From Chryseobacterium ginsenosidimutans (GTDB lineage Bacteria; Bacteroidota; Bacteroidia; Flavobacteriales; Weeksellaceae), in NCBI RefSeq assembly GCF_030823405.1, contig NZ_JAUSXC010000001.1, forward strand, positions 1,657,001-1,721,000: a stretch of 64,000 bases of DNA, given 5' to 3'. This document shows, one piece after another, positions 16,988 through 26,699 of the stretch. The position numbers were made by a program, and so were the translations under genes. Under the pieces are notes generated by a model. It was given only the letters and a program-made list of their open reading frames with translations. It did no database searches and was not told the origin of the DNA. Each line of letters opens with the position of its first letter. The stretch's first letter is position 1.

Positions 16988-18217
16988 GTGAAATTAATAC
17001 ATATATATACAAATTCATTCAAAGGGCTTTCGCAGGAAAGTTGGATGCTGGCGTTGGTAATGCTCATCAACCGGGCCGGCTCGATGGTACTTCCGTTTTT
17101 GGGAGTTTACATGACCGATCATTTACATTTCAGCATAGAAAATACAGGGATTGTTTTGAGCTTTTTCGGAATCGGTTCTGTAATCGGTTCTTGGTTAGGT
17201 GGTTTCATTACAGATAAAATCGGCGAGTACAAAGTACAGTATCTCAGCTTATTGCTGAGCGTTCCGTTATTTTGTTTAATTCCACTTTTTAAAACGGAAG
17301 TTGGAGTGGCGGCAATCATTTTATTTCAAAGTATTGTAAGTGATGCATTTCGCCCTGCAAATTCTGTAGCGATCACAAAATATGCAAAACCCGAAAATAT
17401 CACAAGAGCATTTTCCTTAAACCGAATGGCGGTAAATTTAGGATTTTCAATAGGGCCTGCCTTGGGTGGCATTTTATCGGCCATCTCTTACGAATTTCTG
17501 TTTTTCAGTAATGCTTTGGCGGCATTGGCAGCCGGAATATTATACATTATATTCTTTAGAGAACGGAATAAAATAGCCAGATTAAAAGCTAAAAAGGTAA
17601 AAGAAGTGATTGAAATTAAAAAAGAAAATACTCCGTACCGAGATGGTAAATTCTTGGTTTATTGTTTCTTTTGTATGTTATTTTCAATCTGTTTCTTTCA
17701 GATATTCAGTACGTTGACTATTTTTTATAAAGATACAGCCCATTTAAGTCAGCAAAATATAGGCTATATTTTAGGGTACAGTGGTTTTCTGGTTGTTTTA
17801 TTGGAAATGGGATTGGTACAGATCGCCGAAAAGTACTTTAGTTTAGCAAAGACCATGCTTTTTGGAACTTTCATCTGTGGAGTTTCTTACGCAATGTTGG
17901 GTTTTGATTATAGCATCATAACTTTAATTATAGCAATGAGTTTGCTTTGTGTCGGTGAAATTTGGGCGTTACCTTTCATGTCAACGATTACAGCCTTAAG
18001 ATCAGGCAAAAACAATAAGGGAGCTTACATGGGGCTTAACGGGATATCATTTTCCATTGCATTCATCGTTACTCCGTATTTAGGAACTTTAATTGTCGAG
18101 AAATTTGGATTCACTATTTTGTGGATCGGAACCGGACTTGTGGCGACAATTATTGCCGTTGCATTTTATTTTATTGTTCCCTGGATGATTAAAGATAAAA
18201 AGGAAATTGGAATTTAA
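16988..18217 (+). CDS. MFS transporter
   Basis: The protein has 409 aa from the GTG at 16988. An earlier GTG at 16937 would place the start inside the glnS terminator, and its extra Lys-rich residues look like read-through. There are about 12 hydrophobic helices in two halves around a charged loop near residue 200 (KAKKVKEVIEIKKE). The MFS loop 2-3 signature appears as GGFITDKIGEYK. It is probably an inner-membrane exporter of small molecules; no substrate is indicated. A strong terminator follows directly. Confidence 0.85.
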   Translation: MKLIHIYTNSFKGLSQESWMLALVMLINRAGSMVLPFLGVYMTDHLHFSIENTGIVLSFFGIGSVIGSWLGGFITDKIGEYKVQYLSLLLSVPLFCLIPLFKTEVGVAAIILFQSIVSDAFRPANSVAITKYAKPENITRAFSLNRMAVNLGFSIGPALGGILSAISYEFLFFSNALAALAAGILYIIFFRERNKIARLKAKKVKEVIEIKKENTPYRDGKFLVYCFFCMLFSICFFQIFSTLTIFYKDTAHLSQQNIGYILGYSGFLVVLLEMGLVQIAEKYFSLAKTMLFGTFICGVSYAMLGFDYSIITLIIAMSLLCVGEIWALPFMSTITALRSGKNNKGAYMGLNGISFSIAFIVTPYLGTLIVEKFGFTILWIGTGLVATIIAVAFYFIVPWMIKDKKEIGI

Positions 18218-18256
18218 AAAAAGGAAGTTACAACATCTGTAACTTCCTTTTTTTTG
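18214..18256 (+). terminator. Rho-independent terminator of the MFS gene
   Basis: AAAAAGGAAGTTACA and TGTAACTTCCTTTTT form a 15-bp stem around a 6-base loop, followed by a T-run. Confidence 0.9.
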
Positions 18257-18318
18257 TCGTTAAAAGAATTTAACCTTAATCAAGAAAGAAAAAGTATACT
18301 TTTTGCTACGTTAGATTG

Positions 18319-20349
18319 ATGGCAAAACTATATTTTATTCTTTTTCTATTTTCCGGGTTATTTTTACTTTCTCAAAAAAGAGATTCTGCAACATTAATTT
18401 CGGAAGTGAAAATTGATGTATACAAAAAGCCGACAACTTTCATCGTTTCTACAAAATCTGTTTCTGTGGTTTCTGAAAATTTACTAAATCAAAACACTCC
18501 GGAAAGACTGCTGGAATCTCTAAACCAGATTGCAGGAGCAAGAATGGAGGAGCGCTCTCCTGGAAGTTACAGAATTTCGCTTCGTGGAAGTACGTTGAGA
18601 TCACCTTTTGGAGTCCGAAATGTCAAAGTTTATCTTGATGATTTTATTCTGTCAGATGTTTCTGGAAACACTTATTTTAACCTTATTTCTCCTGAATTAA
18701 TTGATAGAATGGAAATTTATAAAGGTCCTGAAAGTGGTGATTACGGTGCTGTTACAGGAGGAACGGTTTTATTGCAGACAAAAAAATCGGATAACGTTTC
18801 TGCGAATCTTTCAGTGGGAAGTTATGGTACGTTTAACCAAAGTTTCACTTTTTCTAAGCATTTGAAAAAACATTTTGTCGAGGTTTTTCAGAATTATTAT
18901 CAGACCGATTCTTACAGGGAACAATCCAAAGTGCAACGGAAACAGATTTTCGTAAAAGACAATTTTCAATATTCAGAAAAAGCAATCTTAAAAGGTATGA
19001 TGTTATATTCTGATTTGGATTATCAAACTCCGGGAGGATTGACGTGGGAACAGATGCAGTTTAATAGAAAACAGGCACGGCCTACAACACCAGCACTTCC
19101 CGGTGCAAAAGAACAGGATGCAGGAATAAGAAATAAAATGATTTTAGCAGGACTTTCTCATGAATTTAATATCAACCCAAATTTTTCGCATTTTATTTTG
19201 GTTCAGGGTTCTTACGTTGATTTTGAAAATCCTTTTATCACCAATTTTGAGAACCGTTTTGAGAAGAATTTTTCCGTGAGAACCCATCTTAATTATGAAA
19301 AAAACTGGGAGAAAATTTCATTAGCTTACCGATTTGGCTTTGAAGGTGGAATTAATGATATTTTGATTAAAAACTATGATAATAACACAGGAATTGAAGG
19401 GAATCCGCAGAATTTTGATAAGATTAAAAACACTTCCGGATTTTATTTTCTTTCACAAAAATTAAATGTTAACGAAAATCTTTTTACGGATCTTTCGATT
19501 AGCTTAAATTCAAATTCTTACGAGTGGGAAAGATTTTATCCAAGATCAGAAAACGGAGCTGTAAAGTTTAAGAACCAATGGCTTCCAAATTTTGGTGTGA
19601 CATATCTTTTGGCAAAAGGATTTTCAGTAAGAGGAAAAATAGGGAAGGGGAATTCTGCGCCGACGAATGAAGAAATTCGCTCTTCTAATCAGGAATTTAA
19701 TCAAAATTTAATTCCGGAATATGGGTGGAATAAAGAAATTGGGATTAGAAAACAGTTTGGAAATTCTATTTTTGTAGAAGGAAGTTATTTTGATTTCAGA
19801 ATGAAAGATGCGATTGTCAGAAGACAAAATGAAGCTGGGCAGGAATATTTTGTCAATTCCGGAGAAACAGTTCAAAAAGGTGTTGAAGTTGTGTTGGAAT
19901 CTCAAAATTTCAATATAAAGAATAATATTTTCAGTAATTTCAAGTTCAAATTTTCGGGAAGTTTTTATCAGTTTACATTTCAAAATTACAGACAGGTTGA
20001 TCAGGATTTCTCAGGAAATGACTTAACAGGAGTTCCGAAAACTACAATAAACAGTTTGCTGAATTTCACTTTCTTCAAAAAATTATATGTTGATTATTCA
20101 CATTTTTATACTTCAAAAGTACCTTTGAATGATGCGAATTCCGTTTGGTCTGTATCAAGTTTTGTAGGAAACATCCAATTTAGATTTCCTGTAAATTTTA
20201 AAAAAACGAGATTAAATTTATCTTTCCAGATTCAGAATTTGTACAATACCGATTATGTGTTGGGGTTTGATATCAATGCTTTCGGAAACAGGTATTACAA
20301 TCCGGCAGCAAAAAGAAGTTTTATTTTTGGGGTAAAGGTTGTTTTTTGA
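18319..20349 (+). CDS. TonB-dependent outer-membrane receptor
   Basis: The protein has 676 aa from the ATG at 18319 (a TTG directly before it is ignored). An N-terminal hydrophobic signal (YFILFLFSGLFLLSQ) is followed by a plug domain with RISLRGSTLRSPFGVRNVKVYLDD near residues 80-105 and the RMEIYKGPESGDYGAVTGGTV plug motif near 130-150. A beta-barrel follows, ending in an aromatic terminal strand (FIFGVKVVF). There is no N-terminal carboxypeptidase-like domain and no SusD partner, which argues for a siderophore, vitamin or metal substrate rather than glycan import. The substrate is not determinable. Confidence 0.9.
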   Translation: MAKLYFILFLFSGLFLLSQKRDSATLISEVKIDVYKKPTTFIVSTKSVSVVSENLLNQNTPERLLESLNQIAGARMEERSPGSYRISLRGSTLRSPFGVRNVKVYLDDFILSDVSGNTYFNLISPELIDRMEIYKGPESGDYGAVTGGTVLLQTKKSDNVSANLSVGSYGTFNQSFTFSKHLKKHFVEVFQNYYQTDSYREQSKVQRKQIFVKDNFQYSEKAILKGMMLYSDLDYQTPGGLTWEQMQFNRKQARPTTPALPGAKEQDAGIRNKMILAGLSHEFNINPNFSHFILVQGSYVDFENPFITNFENRFEKNFSVRTHLNYEKNWEKISLAYRFGFEGGINDILIKNYDNNTGIEGNPQNFDKIKNTSGFYFLSQKLNVNENLFTDLSISLNSNSYEWERFYPRSENGAVKFKNQWLPNFGVTYLLAKGFSVRGKIGKGNSAPTNEEIRSSNQEFNQNLIPEYGWNKEIGIRKQFGNSIFVEGSYFDFRMKDAIVRRQNEAGQEYFVNSGETVQKGVEVVLESQNFNIKNNIFSNFKFKFSGSFYQFTFQNYRQVDQDFSGNDLTGVPKTTINSLLNFTFFKKLYVDYSHFYTSKVPLNDANSVWSVSSFVGNIQFRFPVNFKKTRLNLSFQIQNLYNTDYVLGFDINAFGNRYYNPAAKRSFIFGVKVVF

Positions 20350-20422
20350 TGTTATTGCGACGAACAAAGTGATGAAGAATTCAACTTTTTAAATAAAATT
20401 GTTAAGTTTGTTCATAATGACA

Positions 20423-21385
20423 CTATTTTGCTAAAATATGCTGAACAATCATTTCTGCATGAATTCTTGAGTTTTCTATAAACCAAAGATGTGTATCTTT
20501 TCCGCCGCAAACTACACCAGCCAAATAAAGATGTTCCACATTCGTTTCCATAGTCTCAGGATGATAAAGTGGATTCAAACAATCACCTTGTAATTCAATG
20601 CCGGAATTTTTTAGAAAATCAAAGTCAGGTAAATAACCTGTCATTGCGAGCACAAAATCATTTTCTATTTCCTTGGTTTCTTCATTTTCATCTTTAAAAA
20701 TGACGGTTTTGTCTTTAATTTCGATGATTTCAGCATTAAAATGTGCCTGAATACTTCCTTCTGAAATTCTGTTTTCAATATCAGGTTTTACCCAATATTT
20801 CACGCTTTTAGATATTTCAGAATGACGGATTATCATAGTCACATCAGCCCCTTTTCTGTATGTTTCCAAAGCAGCATCTACTGATGAATTGCTAGATCCT
20901 ACGACTACAATTTTCTGTTTTGCATAAGGATAAGGCTCAGTATAATAATGTTTTACTTTCGGTAAATTTTCACCCGGAATGTTCATCAGATTTGGAATGT
21001 CGTAGAATCCTGTTGAGATAATTACATTTTTGGCGAAATATTTTCCTTTAGAAGTCTCAATTTCAAAAACATTATTAATTTTTGTAATCTTTTCTACCTT
21101 TTCATACAGATTAATGTTAATGTTTTTCTGTCTTGCAATTCCCTGATAATATTCTAAAGCTTCCTGTCTTCCCGGTTTCGGAGCGGTTGATATAAATGGA
21201 ATTTCATCAATTTCCAGTTTTTCTGCCGTAGAAAAGAATCGCATATATAAAGGATAATTGTATAAAGAATTAACAATTGTTCCTTTTTCTATAATTAAAT
21301 ATGAGAAATTATTTTTTTTAGCTTCAAGGGCACAATTCAGTCCGATGGGACCGGCTCCTATAATGAGAATATCCAGAATTTCCAT
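20423..21385 (-). CDS. ypdA: YpdA-family bacillithiol disulfide reductase
   Basis: The 320-aa FAD/NAD(P)H flavoprotein has an N-terminal GAGPIGLN dinucleotide fold at residues 9-17 and a second Rossmann motif VVGSSNSSVDAA near 160-172. It lacks the CxxC pair of thioredoxin reductases. The overall pattern, including the conserved PLYMRFFSTAEKLEI segment, fits YpdA/Bdr, which reduces oxidised bacillithiol in Firmicutes; many Bacteroidetes also make bacillithiol. It is the last gene of a probable operon starting at the DUF4834 gene, 29 bases after the glycosyltransferase. Confidence 0.85.
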   Translation of the reverse strand: MEILDILIIGAGPIGLNCALEAKKNNFSYLIIEKGTIVNSLYNYPLYMRFFSTAEKLEIDEIPFISTAPKPGRQEALEYYQGIARQKNININLYEKVEKITKINNVFEIETSKGKYFAKNVIISTGFYDIPNLMNIPGENLPKVKHYYTEPYPYAKQKIVVVGSSNSSVDAALETYRKGADVTMIIRHSEISKSVKYWVKPDIENRISEGSIQAHFNAEIIEIKDKTVIFKDENEETKEIENDFVLAMTGYLPDFDFLKNSGIELQGDCLNPLYHPETMETNVEHLYLAGVVCGGKDTHLWFIENSRIHAEMIVQHILAK

Positions 21386-21414
21386 ATAACAAATTTACTT
21401 AAACCTTAGATTAC

Positions 21415-22710
21415 TTAATCTAAGATTTCAACCAATTTTTTAGTTAAGTTTCTTCTTGAAAATTGCTCTATATTTTGAGTATTGTCAAGAAGATTCCCGT
21501 TTTTCCACCGTTCAAATTTTTCTAAAATAAAATCTTTTATCGTTTCAGATTCGTTATAACTGAAATGTTTTCCTGCGTTGGTTTCATTTAAAATTTTTGA
21601 AACATCTGCATCATTCGGTCCAAACGAAATAATTAGTTTTCCTGTTGCCAGGTATTCGAAAATTTTTCCGGGAATAATTCCTTTTGAAGATTCGTTGGGA
21701 AAATTCGTGATCAATAAAAGTGAAGATTTCGCCATTTCCTCGATGGCTTTATCGTGAGAAAGATATCCCAGATTCAGAATATGATTTTTTAAACTGGTGT
21801 TTTCAATGGAGCTTAAAATTTTATCATCTATTCTTCCTGCAAATTTTAATGTGAAATTTTCCGCAAAATAGGGATTGGTTTTCACTAAATCATCAAGTAC
21901 ATTCCAAAGATTTTCAGGATTTCTCAGTTGTTCTAAAACTCCAATGTAGCTCAGTGTAAATTTGTCTGACTTACTGATTGGTTTATTCGTATTTTCACCT
22001 GAATCACTTTCATCAAAACCATTTGTAATACAAAATGAAGTTGCTCCGTGTTTGCGAAAGTTCTCTGCATCTGTATAACTTGTCGCCAAGGTAATATCGG
22101 CATTTTTGAAAACATCACTTTCTAGCTGACGGTGCTTTTGGTCAGAACTTTTGGTCAGTTTTAAATGTTTATAGTAAGAAATTTCCGTCCACGGATCACG
22201 AAAGTCTGCAATCCATTTTAGATTGGGAAGTTTCTTTTTTAAATTTAAACCAATTAAATGTAACGAGTGAGGTGGCCCCGACGTTACGATTACATCAATT
22301 TTATTTTCTTTTAAATAATTTTCCAGGAATTTTACGGAAGGTTTTACCCAAAAAATCCTTGCATCAGGAATGAAGAAATTCCCCCTTACCCAAATTGAAA
22401 GTTTAGATTTCCAGCTTTGATTTTTACCAACATCAAACTGTCCGGCTTTGAATTTTTTATTGCTTTTATTTAGCTTTTCAGCTAATTGATAAGGTTCCCA
22501 GATTTTTGTTTTTATGATTTCAATATTTTTAGGAACATCTTTCATCAAGGTTTCGTCCAACAACGGATAGCTAGGGTTTTCAGGGGTGAAAATGATCGGT
22601 TCCCAGCCAAATTCGGGTAAATATTTTGCAAATTTCAGCCACCTTTGAACGCCAGGACCTCCCGCAGGAGGCCAGTAATAGGTGATGATCAATATTTTTT
22701 TTTGTTCCAT
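21415..22710 (-). CDS. Glycosyltransferase, family 4 type
   Basis: The 431-aa protein opens with the hydrophobic ITYYWPPAGGPGVQRWLK segment typical of GT4 donors and acceptors with a GT-B fold. It has WIADFRDPW near residue 165, and the C-terminal donor-binding domain includes YIGVLEQLRNPENL and the SSKGIIPGKIFEYLATGK motif that contacts the nucleotide sugar. The probable role is in surface polysaccharide or glycolipid synthesis on the cytoplasmic face. It sits 25 bases after the YfhO-family gene, whose relatives are linked to glycosylation in other bacteria, so the two may act together. Confidence 0.85.
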   Translation of the reverse strand: MEQKKILIITYYWPPAGGPGVQRWLKFAKYLPEFGWEPIIFTPENPSYPLLDETLMKDVPKNIEIIKTKIWEPYQLAEKLNKSNKKFKAGQFDVGKNQSWKSKLSIWVRGNFFIPDARIFWVKPSVKFLENYLKENKIDVIVTSGPPHSLHLIGLNLKKKLPNLKWIADFRDPWTEISYYKHLKLTKSSDQKHRQLESDVFKNADITLATSYTDAENFRKHGATSFCITNGFDESDSGENTNKPISKSDKFTLSYIGVLEQLRNPENLWNVLDDLVKTNPYFAENFTLKFAGRIDDKILSSIENTSLKNHILNLGYLSHDKAIEEMAKSSLLLITNFPNESSKGIIPGKIFEYLATGKLIISFGPNDADVSKILNETNAGKHFSYNESETIKDFILEKFERWKNGNLLDNTQNIEQFSRRNLTKKLVEILD

Positions 22711-22735
22711 TAACTTAAAAGGTGAACTTTAAACT

Positions 22736-25276
22736 TTAAGCGTTTTCTTCAATTAAAATTTCTTTCTTCTTGTTTTTATTCATCCAAAAAATCCCAAATC
22801 CACTTAACAAGATAAATAATCCGAATGAAATAAGAGAAAACCATTTTCCTGTTTCTATTACTTCAGGTTCAAAAACCATTCTAACATGGTGATTTCCGGC
22901 TGGAACGTGAACTGCCCGAAGTAAATAATCAGCTTTAATGTAAGGAACTTCTTTTTCGTCAATGAAGAATTTCCAACCGTGAGGGTAATAAATCTCAGAA
23001 AATACAGCCAATTGCGGAGTTTTTGATTGAGATTTAAATTCTAATTCATTCGGTTGATATTTCGTTAAATTAATAAATGCTGTTGAATCTGCCTGAACAG
23101 GTTTTCTATCAAAATATTTTTTGTCAGAAGCTGCGATTACAGCTGTTCTTTTACTGTCAATGACGCCGATTGATTTAATTTCCTGATTGGGAGAATCTGC
23201 AAATTTCAAATCACTCACAAACCATGCATTTCCGTTTGCTCTCGGATTTGGTATTGCTTGAGGCTTTTCAGGACCTCCTAAAACAAGATATTTTGCATTT
23301 AGAAGGTTCAGTATATTCGGAACTTTTACAGAATCCATTACTTGGAAATATTCATTGATCACGTCATCATATCTTCTCAATTTTACAGCATGATAACCTC
23401 CTATTGAAGACTTGAAATATGATGTATTAGTCTCACTGAATGTTCCTAAAATATTATTGAAAATTCTGTAATGTGTTTTATCTTTTTCAGCGATTGTTTC
23501 CAGTGTTTTATTAACATTTACATTTGCTAAAATCGGTTCCAGATTTGGGTTTCCCTGAACTTTTTCAGCCATTAAATCTGAACTTTCTGTCTGGAAAGGG
23601 TTTTCAGCAAATATTTTATCAACATAATTATCATCATTTAAATAACGTTTGTTTACAGACCAAAGATCAAATAAACTTACTACTCCGATGATGAGTAAAG
23701 CGATATTCTGATTTAATTTTTGCTTTAAAACCAAGAACAGTGCTGCCGCTGCAATCGCAACATAAATAAATGCTTTAATAGCGTCAATTCTGAATAGTTT
23801 AAACCTCTCGTCAACCAGATAATCTAACAGGAAAGGAGGGAGATAAGTTTTTTCATTTTCTGTATGGAAACCTAATAAAGCTTTTCCGAAAATGAGCAGA
23901 ATTAATACAAATCCTAAAGTTCCGCCGCCAACATAAAGAAGAATTTTCTTTTTATATTCTTCCGTCAATTTTTCGTCTGTAAAGAATCTGTATAAACCAA
24001 TAATGGCGATTAGAGGAAATAATAATTCTACTACAACCAAGATTGAAGAAGGTGCTCTGAATTTGTTATAAAAAGGAACAAAATCAATAAAGAAATCTGA
24101 AAATACCATAAAATTACTTCCCCAAGCCAAAAAGACTGTCAGAATTGTTGCTCCTAAAATCCAGTAGCGGTATTTTTTCCAGGCGAAAAAGAACCCTAAA
24201 ATAGCTAAGAAACAAACGATTGCTCCCTGATAAGCCGGTCCGGAAGTTCCAGGTTGATCTCCCCAATACGTCAAATTTCCAAATCCTTTAGAAATTCTAT
24301 CATATTCAGTTTGAGAACCTACATTTTCCTGAATTAATTCCTGAATTTTTGCCATCATTTCTTTTCCTTCAGGCTCCTGGCTTCCGCCTCCCATTAATCT
24401 TGGAATAAAAAGATTTAAAGTTTCAAGTTTGCCATAGCTCCACATCAGCATACTTTCTTTATCCATTCCTGAATTTCCTTCGGTATGACTGTTGTTTGTT
24501 AAGATTTGTTTTCCGCGAACGGTTTCTTTGATATATTCAGCATTGGCCATGATTCTTTGAGAATTCATTCCAACTCCGATTAAACAAGAAGCTGCAATAA
24601 TTCCTGAAGAAACCAAAAAATGCTTCATCGGAATCTTTTTCTGGATCGCCCTGATTAATTCAGATAAGAATAAAAATCCTAATGCCAAGAACAGGTAATA
24701 CGTCATTTGCGGGTGATTCGCCGCGATCTGAAGTCCCATAAACAGTGTTGTGACAATAAATCCCCAAATATACTGTCTGCGGATATAGACGAGTAAAATT
24801 CCGGCTAAAAGTGGCGCAAAATATTCAATGGTATTAATTTTACCGTTGTGTCCTGCCGCAATGGCAATGTAAAAATAAGTTGAAAGTCCGAAGAAAGTAG
24901 CTCCCAAAAGGGCATATTTCCAGTTTCTTACGGCGACCATTCCTAAAAGAAAAAATCCTCCGAAAAGCAAAAAAAGATAATTGACGGGCCTTGGAAGAAA
25001 GTTTAACTTATTATCAATTTGTTTAATGATATCTCCTTTAAACTGGCTTCCCATCTGATAAGTCGGCATACCTCCAAACATGGAATCGCTCCAATAGGTT
25101 TCGTTTCCGGTGTCTGCTCTATAGTCTAAAAGCTCTTTCGCACCGCCTCGATATTGCACGATATCGTGTTGGAAAAGTTGTTTTCCTGTAAACACAGGAG
25201 TGGAATATAAAAATGCTAAAACTATAAATACAACTAATGAAATTGCAATATAAATTAAGTTTTTATTTTTCGCCAT
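22736..25276 (-). CDS. YfhO-family polytopic membrane protein
   Basis: The 846-aa protein has about a dozen hydrophobic helices in the first 560 residues, a large soluble segment (about 560-800), and a final membrane helix before the basic tail NKNKKKE. The early loop QHDIVQYRGGAKELLDYR with acidic residues and the HNGKINTIEYFAPLL segment fit YfhO/GT-C-like proteins, which transfer sugars to lipoteichoic acid in Bacillus. In Bacteroidetes the acceptor is unknown. Start ATG at 25276, 32 bases after the DUF4834 gene. Confidence 0.85.
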   Translation of the reverse strand: MAKNKNLIYIAISLVVFIVLAFLYSTPVFTGKQLFQHDIVQYRGGAKELLDYRADTGNETYWSDSMFGGMPTYQMGSQFKGDIIKQIDNKLNFLPRPVNYLFLLFGGFFLLGMVAVRNWKYALLGATFFGLSTYFYIAIAAGHNGKINTIEYFAPLLAGILLVYIRRQYIWGFIVTTLFMGLQIAANHPQMTYYLFLALGFLFLSELIRAIQKKIPMKHFLVSSGIIAASCLIGVGMNSQRIMANAEYIKETVRGKQILTNNSHTEGNSGMDKESMLMWSYGKLETLNLFIPRLMGGGSQEPEGKEMMAKIQELIQENVGSQTEYDRISKGFGNLTYWGDQPGTSGPAYQGAIVCFLAILGFFFAWKKYRYWILGATILTVFLAWGSNFMVFSDFFIDFVPFYNKFRAPSSILVVVELLFPLIAIIGLYRFFTDEKLTEEYKKKILLYVGGGTLGFVLILLIFGKALLGFHTENEKTYLPPFLLDYLVDERFKLFRIDAIKAFIYVAIAAAALFLVLKQKLNQNIALLIIGVVSLFDLWSVNKRYLNDDNYVDKIFAENPFQTESSDLMAEKVQGNPNLEPILANVNVNKTLETIAEKDKTHYRIFNNILGTFSETNTSYFKSSIGGYHAVKLRRYDDVINEYFQVMDSVKVPNILNLLNAKYLVLGGPEKPQAIPNPRANGNAWFVSDLKFADSPNQEIKSIGVIDSKRTAVIAASDKKYFDRKPVQADSTAFINLTKYQPNELEFKSQSKTPQLAVFSEIYYPHGWKFFIDEKEVPYIKADYLLRAVHVPAGNHHVRMVFEPEVIETGKWFSLISFGLFILLSGFGIFWMNKNKKKEILIEENA

Positions 25277-25308
25277 GTTGATGGTTATTATCTTTATTTT
25301 CGGAATTA

Positions 25309-25536
25309 TTACCTTTTGTCATTATTCTCTTTTACCTCTTCATAGTCCACAGTTTCTGCGTCCCAGTTGATTTTTTTCTTCGTATCATTTGAGTTTTGTA
25401 GATCAGGATTCTGTCTACTGTTGTTTTTATTACCAAACATATAGCTATGAAAAGTTTTAAAGAAAATTCTCTTCAAAATATTCCAGACAAAATAAATAAT
25501 AATCGTTATAAGTACGAACTCAAAAATGTACTTCAT
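25309..25536 (-). CDS. DUF4834-family small membrane protein
   Basis: The protein has 75 aa: one N-terminal membrane helix (FEFVLITIIIYFVWNIL), a basic stretch and an acidic tail ending in VDYEEVKENNDKR. This is the DUF4834 pattern seen next to yfhO in Flavobacteriia. It is the first gene of the probable DUF4834-yfhO-GT4-ypdA operon. Function unknown. Confidence 0.8.
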   Translation of the reverse strand: MKYIFEFVLITIIIYFVWNILKRIFFKTFHSYMFGNKNNSRQNPDLQNSNDTKKKINWDAETVDYEEVKENNDKR

Positions 25537-25631
25537 GATAAAAGTATTTGTTTAAAGCTTAGGTCGGAATTTATGGCTTCAATTTTTCATTGATAAAATT
25601 ATCAACCTTTCCGACCCCTTAAATTCTTGAA

Positions 25632-26684
25632 TTATTTCACAGAAGGATTTACCATTACAGAAGAATTGGAAACACTTTTCATAGATTGAGATTCTTTTCC
25701 GTTTGAAATGGTTTCAATCTGTGTTGTTTTTACAGAAATATTCTGGTTGGTGATCCATCCTGTATTCTGATCAAATTTAATTGTTCCGTTTTGTGACAAT
25801 TCACTGCTTAAGCTGTGGGTAACTTCTCCTTGAGCCTGCTTTTCGGTTTTTTTAGGAATTCCTCCTGTTACAGAGATTTCAGCGATACCGTTTCCTACAC
25901 TTTTTAAAATGTAATTTGATGTAACTTTAATTTTCCCTTGTGCATCGGCATTTTCACTGTTTGTCCATTTTTCTCCAACTTTTGCTCCTTTTTTAGGGAT
26001 GATAGTTAAGTTTTTATTGAATTGGTCTTTTAAAACTTTTTCATTAAAAGATTCTTTAAGACTTGCTACAATGCTTTCTTTTTGATTCTTGTCTTTCACA
26101 ATGGTACCGACAGAATTAGCAACCTTAGCATAAACAGCATCAAAACCAGTGATCGAAATTACATTTCCTTTCGTATCCATCTTCATGTTTAGCTTATTTC
26201 CCGTAAGTGCTCTGTTGATATTCCAGATCATTTTCAGGTCCTCTTCTTTCGGAATAGGCAATTTGGTATCTACCACAATAGTTTTTCCCTGAGAAGTCTG
26301 AGAATTTCTTTTTGCAATAAGATTTAAAGTGATATCATAAATATTTCCTTTAATATCATTTACGGTAAAAGACATTTCATCAGTCGATTCGCTTGTTCCG
26401 TTAATCGTTTGTCCTTTAGGATCAGACATTGTTTTTGTATCTCTCTGATATGTTGTTAAAGGATAAGTTTTTCCTTTTTCCAATTTGAAAGTCTGTATAT
26501 AAATTCCTGCAGAATCTTTAATAGCAGGATTTGCTTCAACTTTTGCTACAGAATCAGCCGGAACTTCTACCGTAATTGTTTTCCCGGTTTTAGGATCAAA
26601 TTTTGTAACTTTTGTAGTTTCTTTTTTGTTGCAAGAAACCAATGCTATTGTTGAGATAAGCGCTATTGCTGCTATATTTTTCAT
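25632..26684 (-). CDS. DUF6263-family lipoprotein
   Basis: The protein has 350 aa. Signal peptide with lipobox (ALISTIALVSC, Cys at about 18) gives an outer- or inner-membrane lipoprotein. The remainder is beta-rich with repeated Thr/Lys segments and fits DUF6263 (GKTYPLTTYQRDTKTMSDPKGQ, GAKVGEKWTN near 240). Function unknown. It follows the serine hydrolase gene after 15 bases and is likely the last gene of the dinB-rlmB-hydrolase operon. Confidence 0.8.
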   Translation of the reverse strand: MKNIAAIALISTIALVSCNKKETTKVTKFDPKTGKTITVEVPADSVAKVEANPAIKDSAGIYIQTFKLEKGKTYPLTTYQRDTKTMSDPKGQTINGTSESTDEMSFTVNDIKGNIYDITLNLIAKRNSQTSQGKTIVVDTKLPIPKEEDLKMIWNINRALTGNKLNMKMDTKGNVISITGFDAVYAKVANSVGTIVKDKNQKESIVASLKESFNEKVLKDQFNKNLTIIPKKGAKVGEKWTNSENADAQGKIKVTSNYILKSVGNGIAEISVTGGIPKKTEKQAQGEVTHSLSSELSQNGTIKFDQNTGWITNQNISVKTTQIETISNGKESQSMKSVSNSSVMVNPSVK

Positions 26685-26699
26685 TTGATTTTTTTTAAT

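Noticed and set aside
25563..25617. Inverted repeat GGTCGGAA / TTCCGACC
   Set aside because: The arms are only 8 bp with a 39-base spacer and no T-run; too weak to call a terminator or operator.
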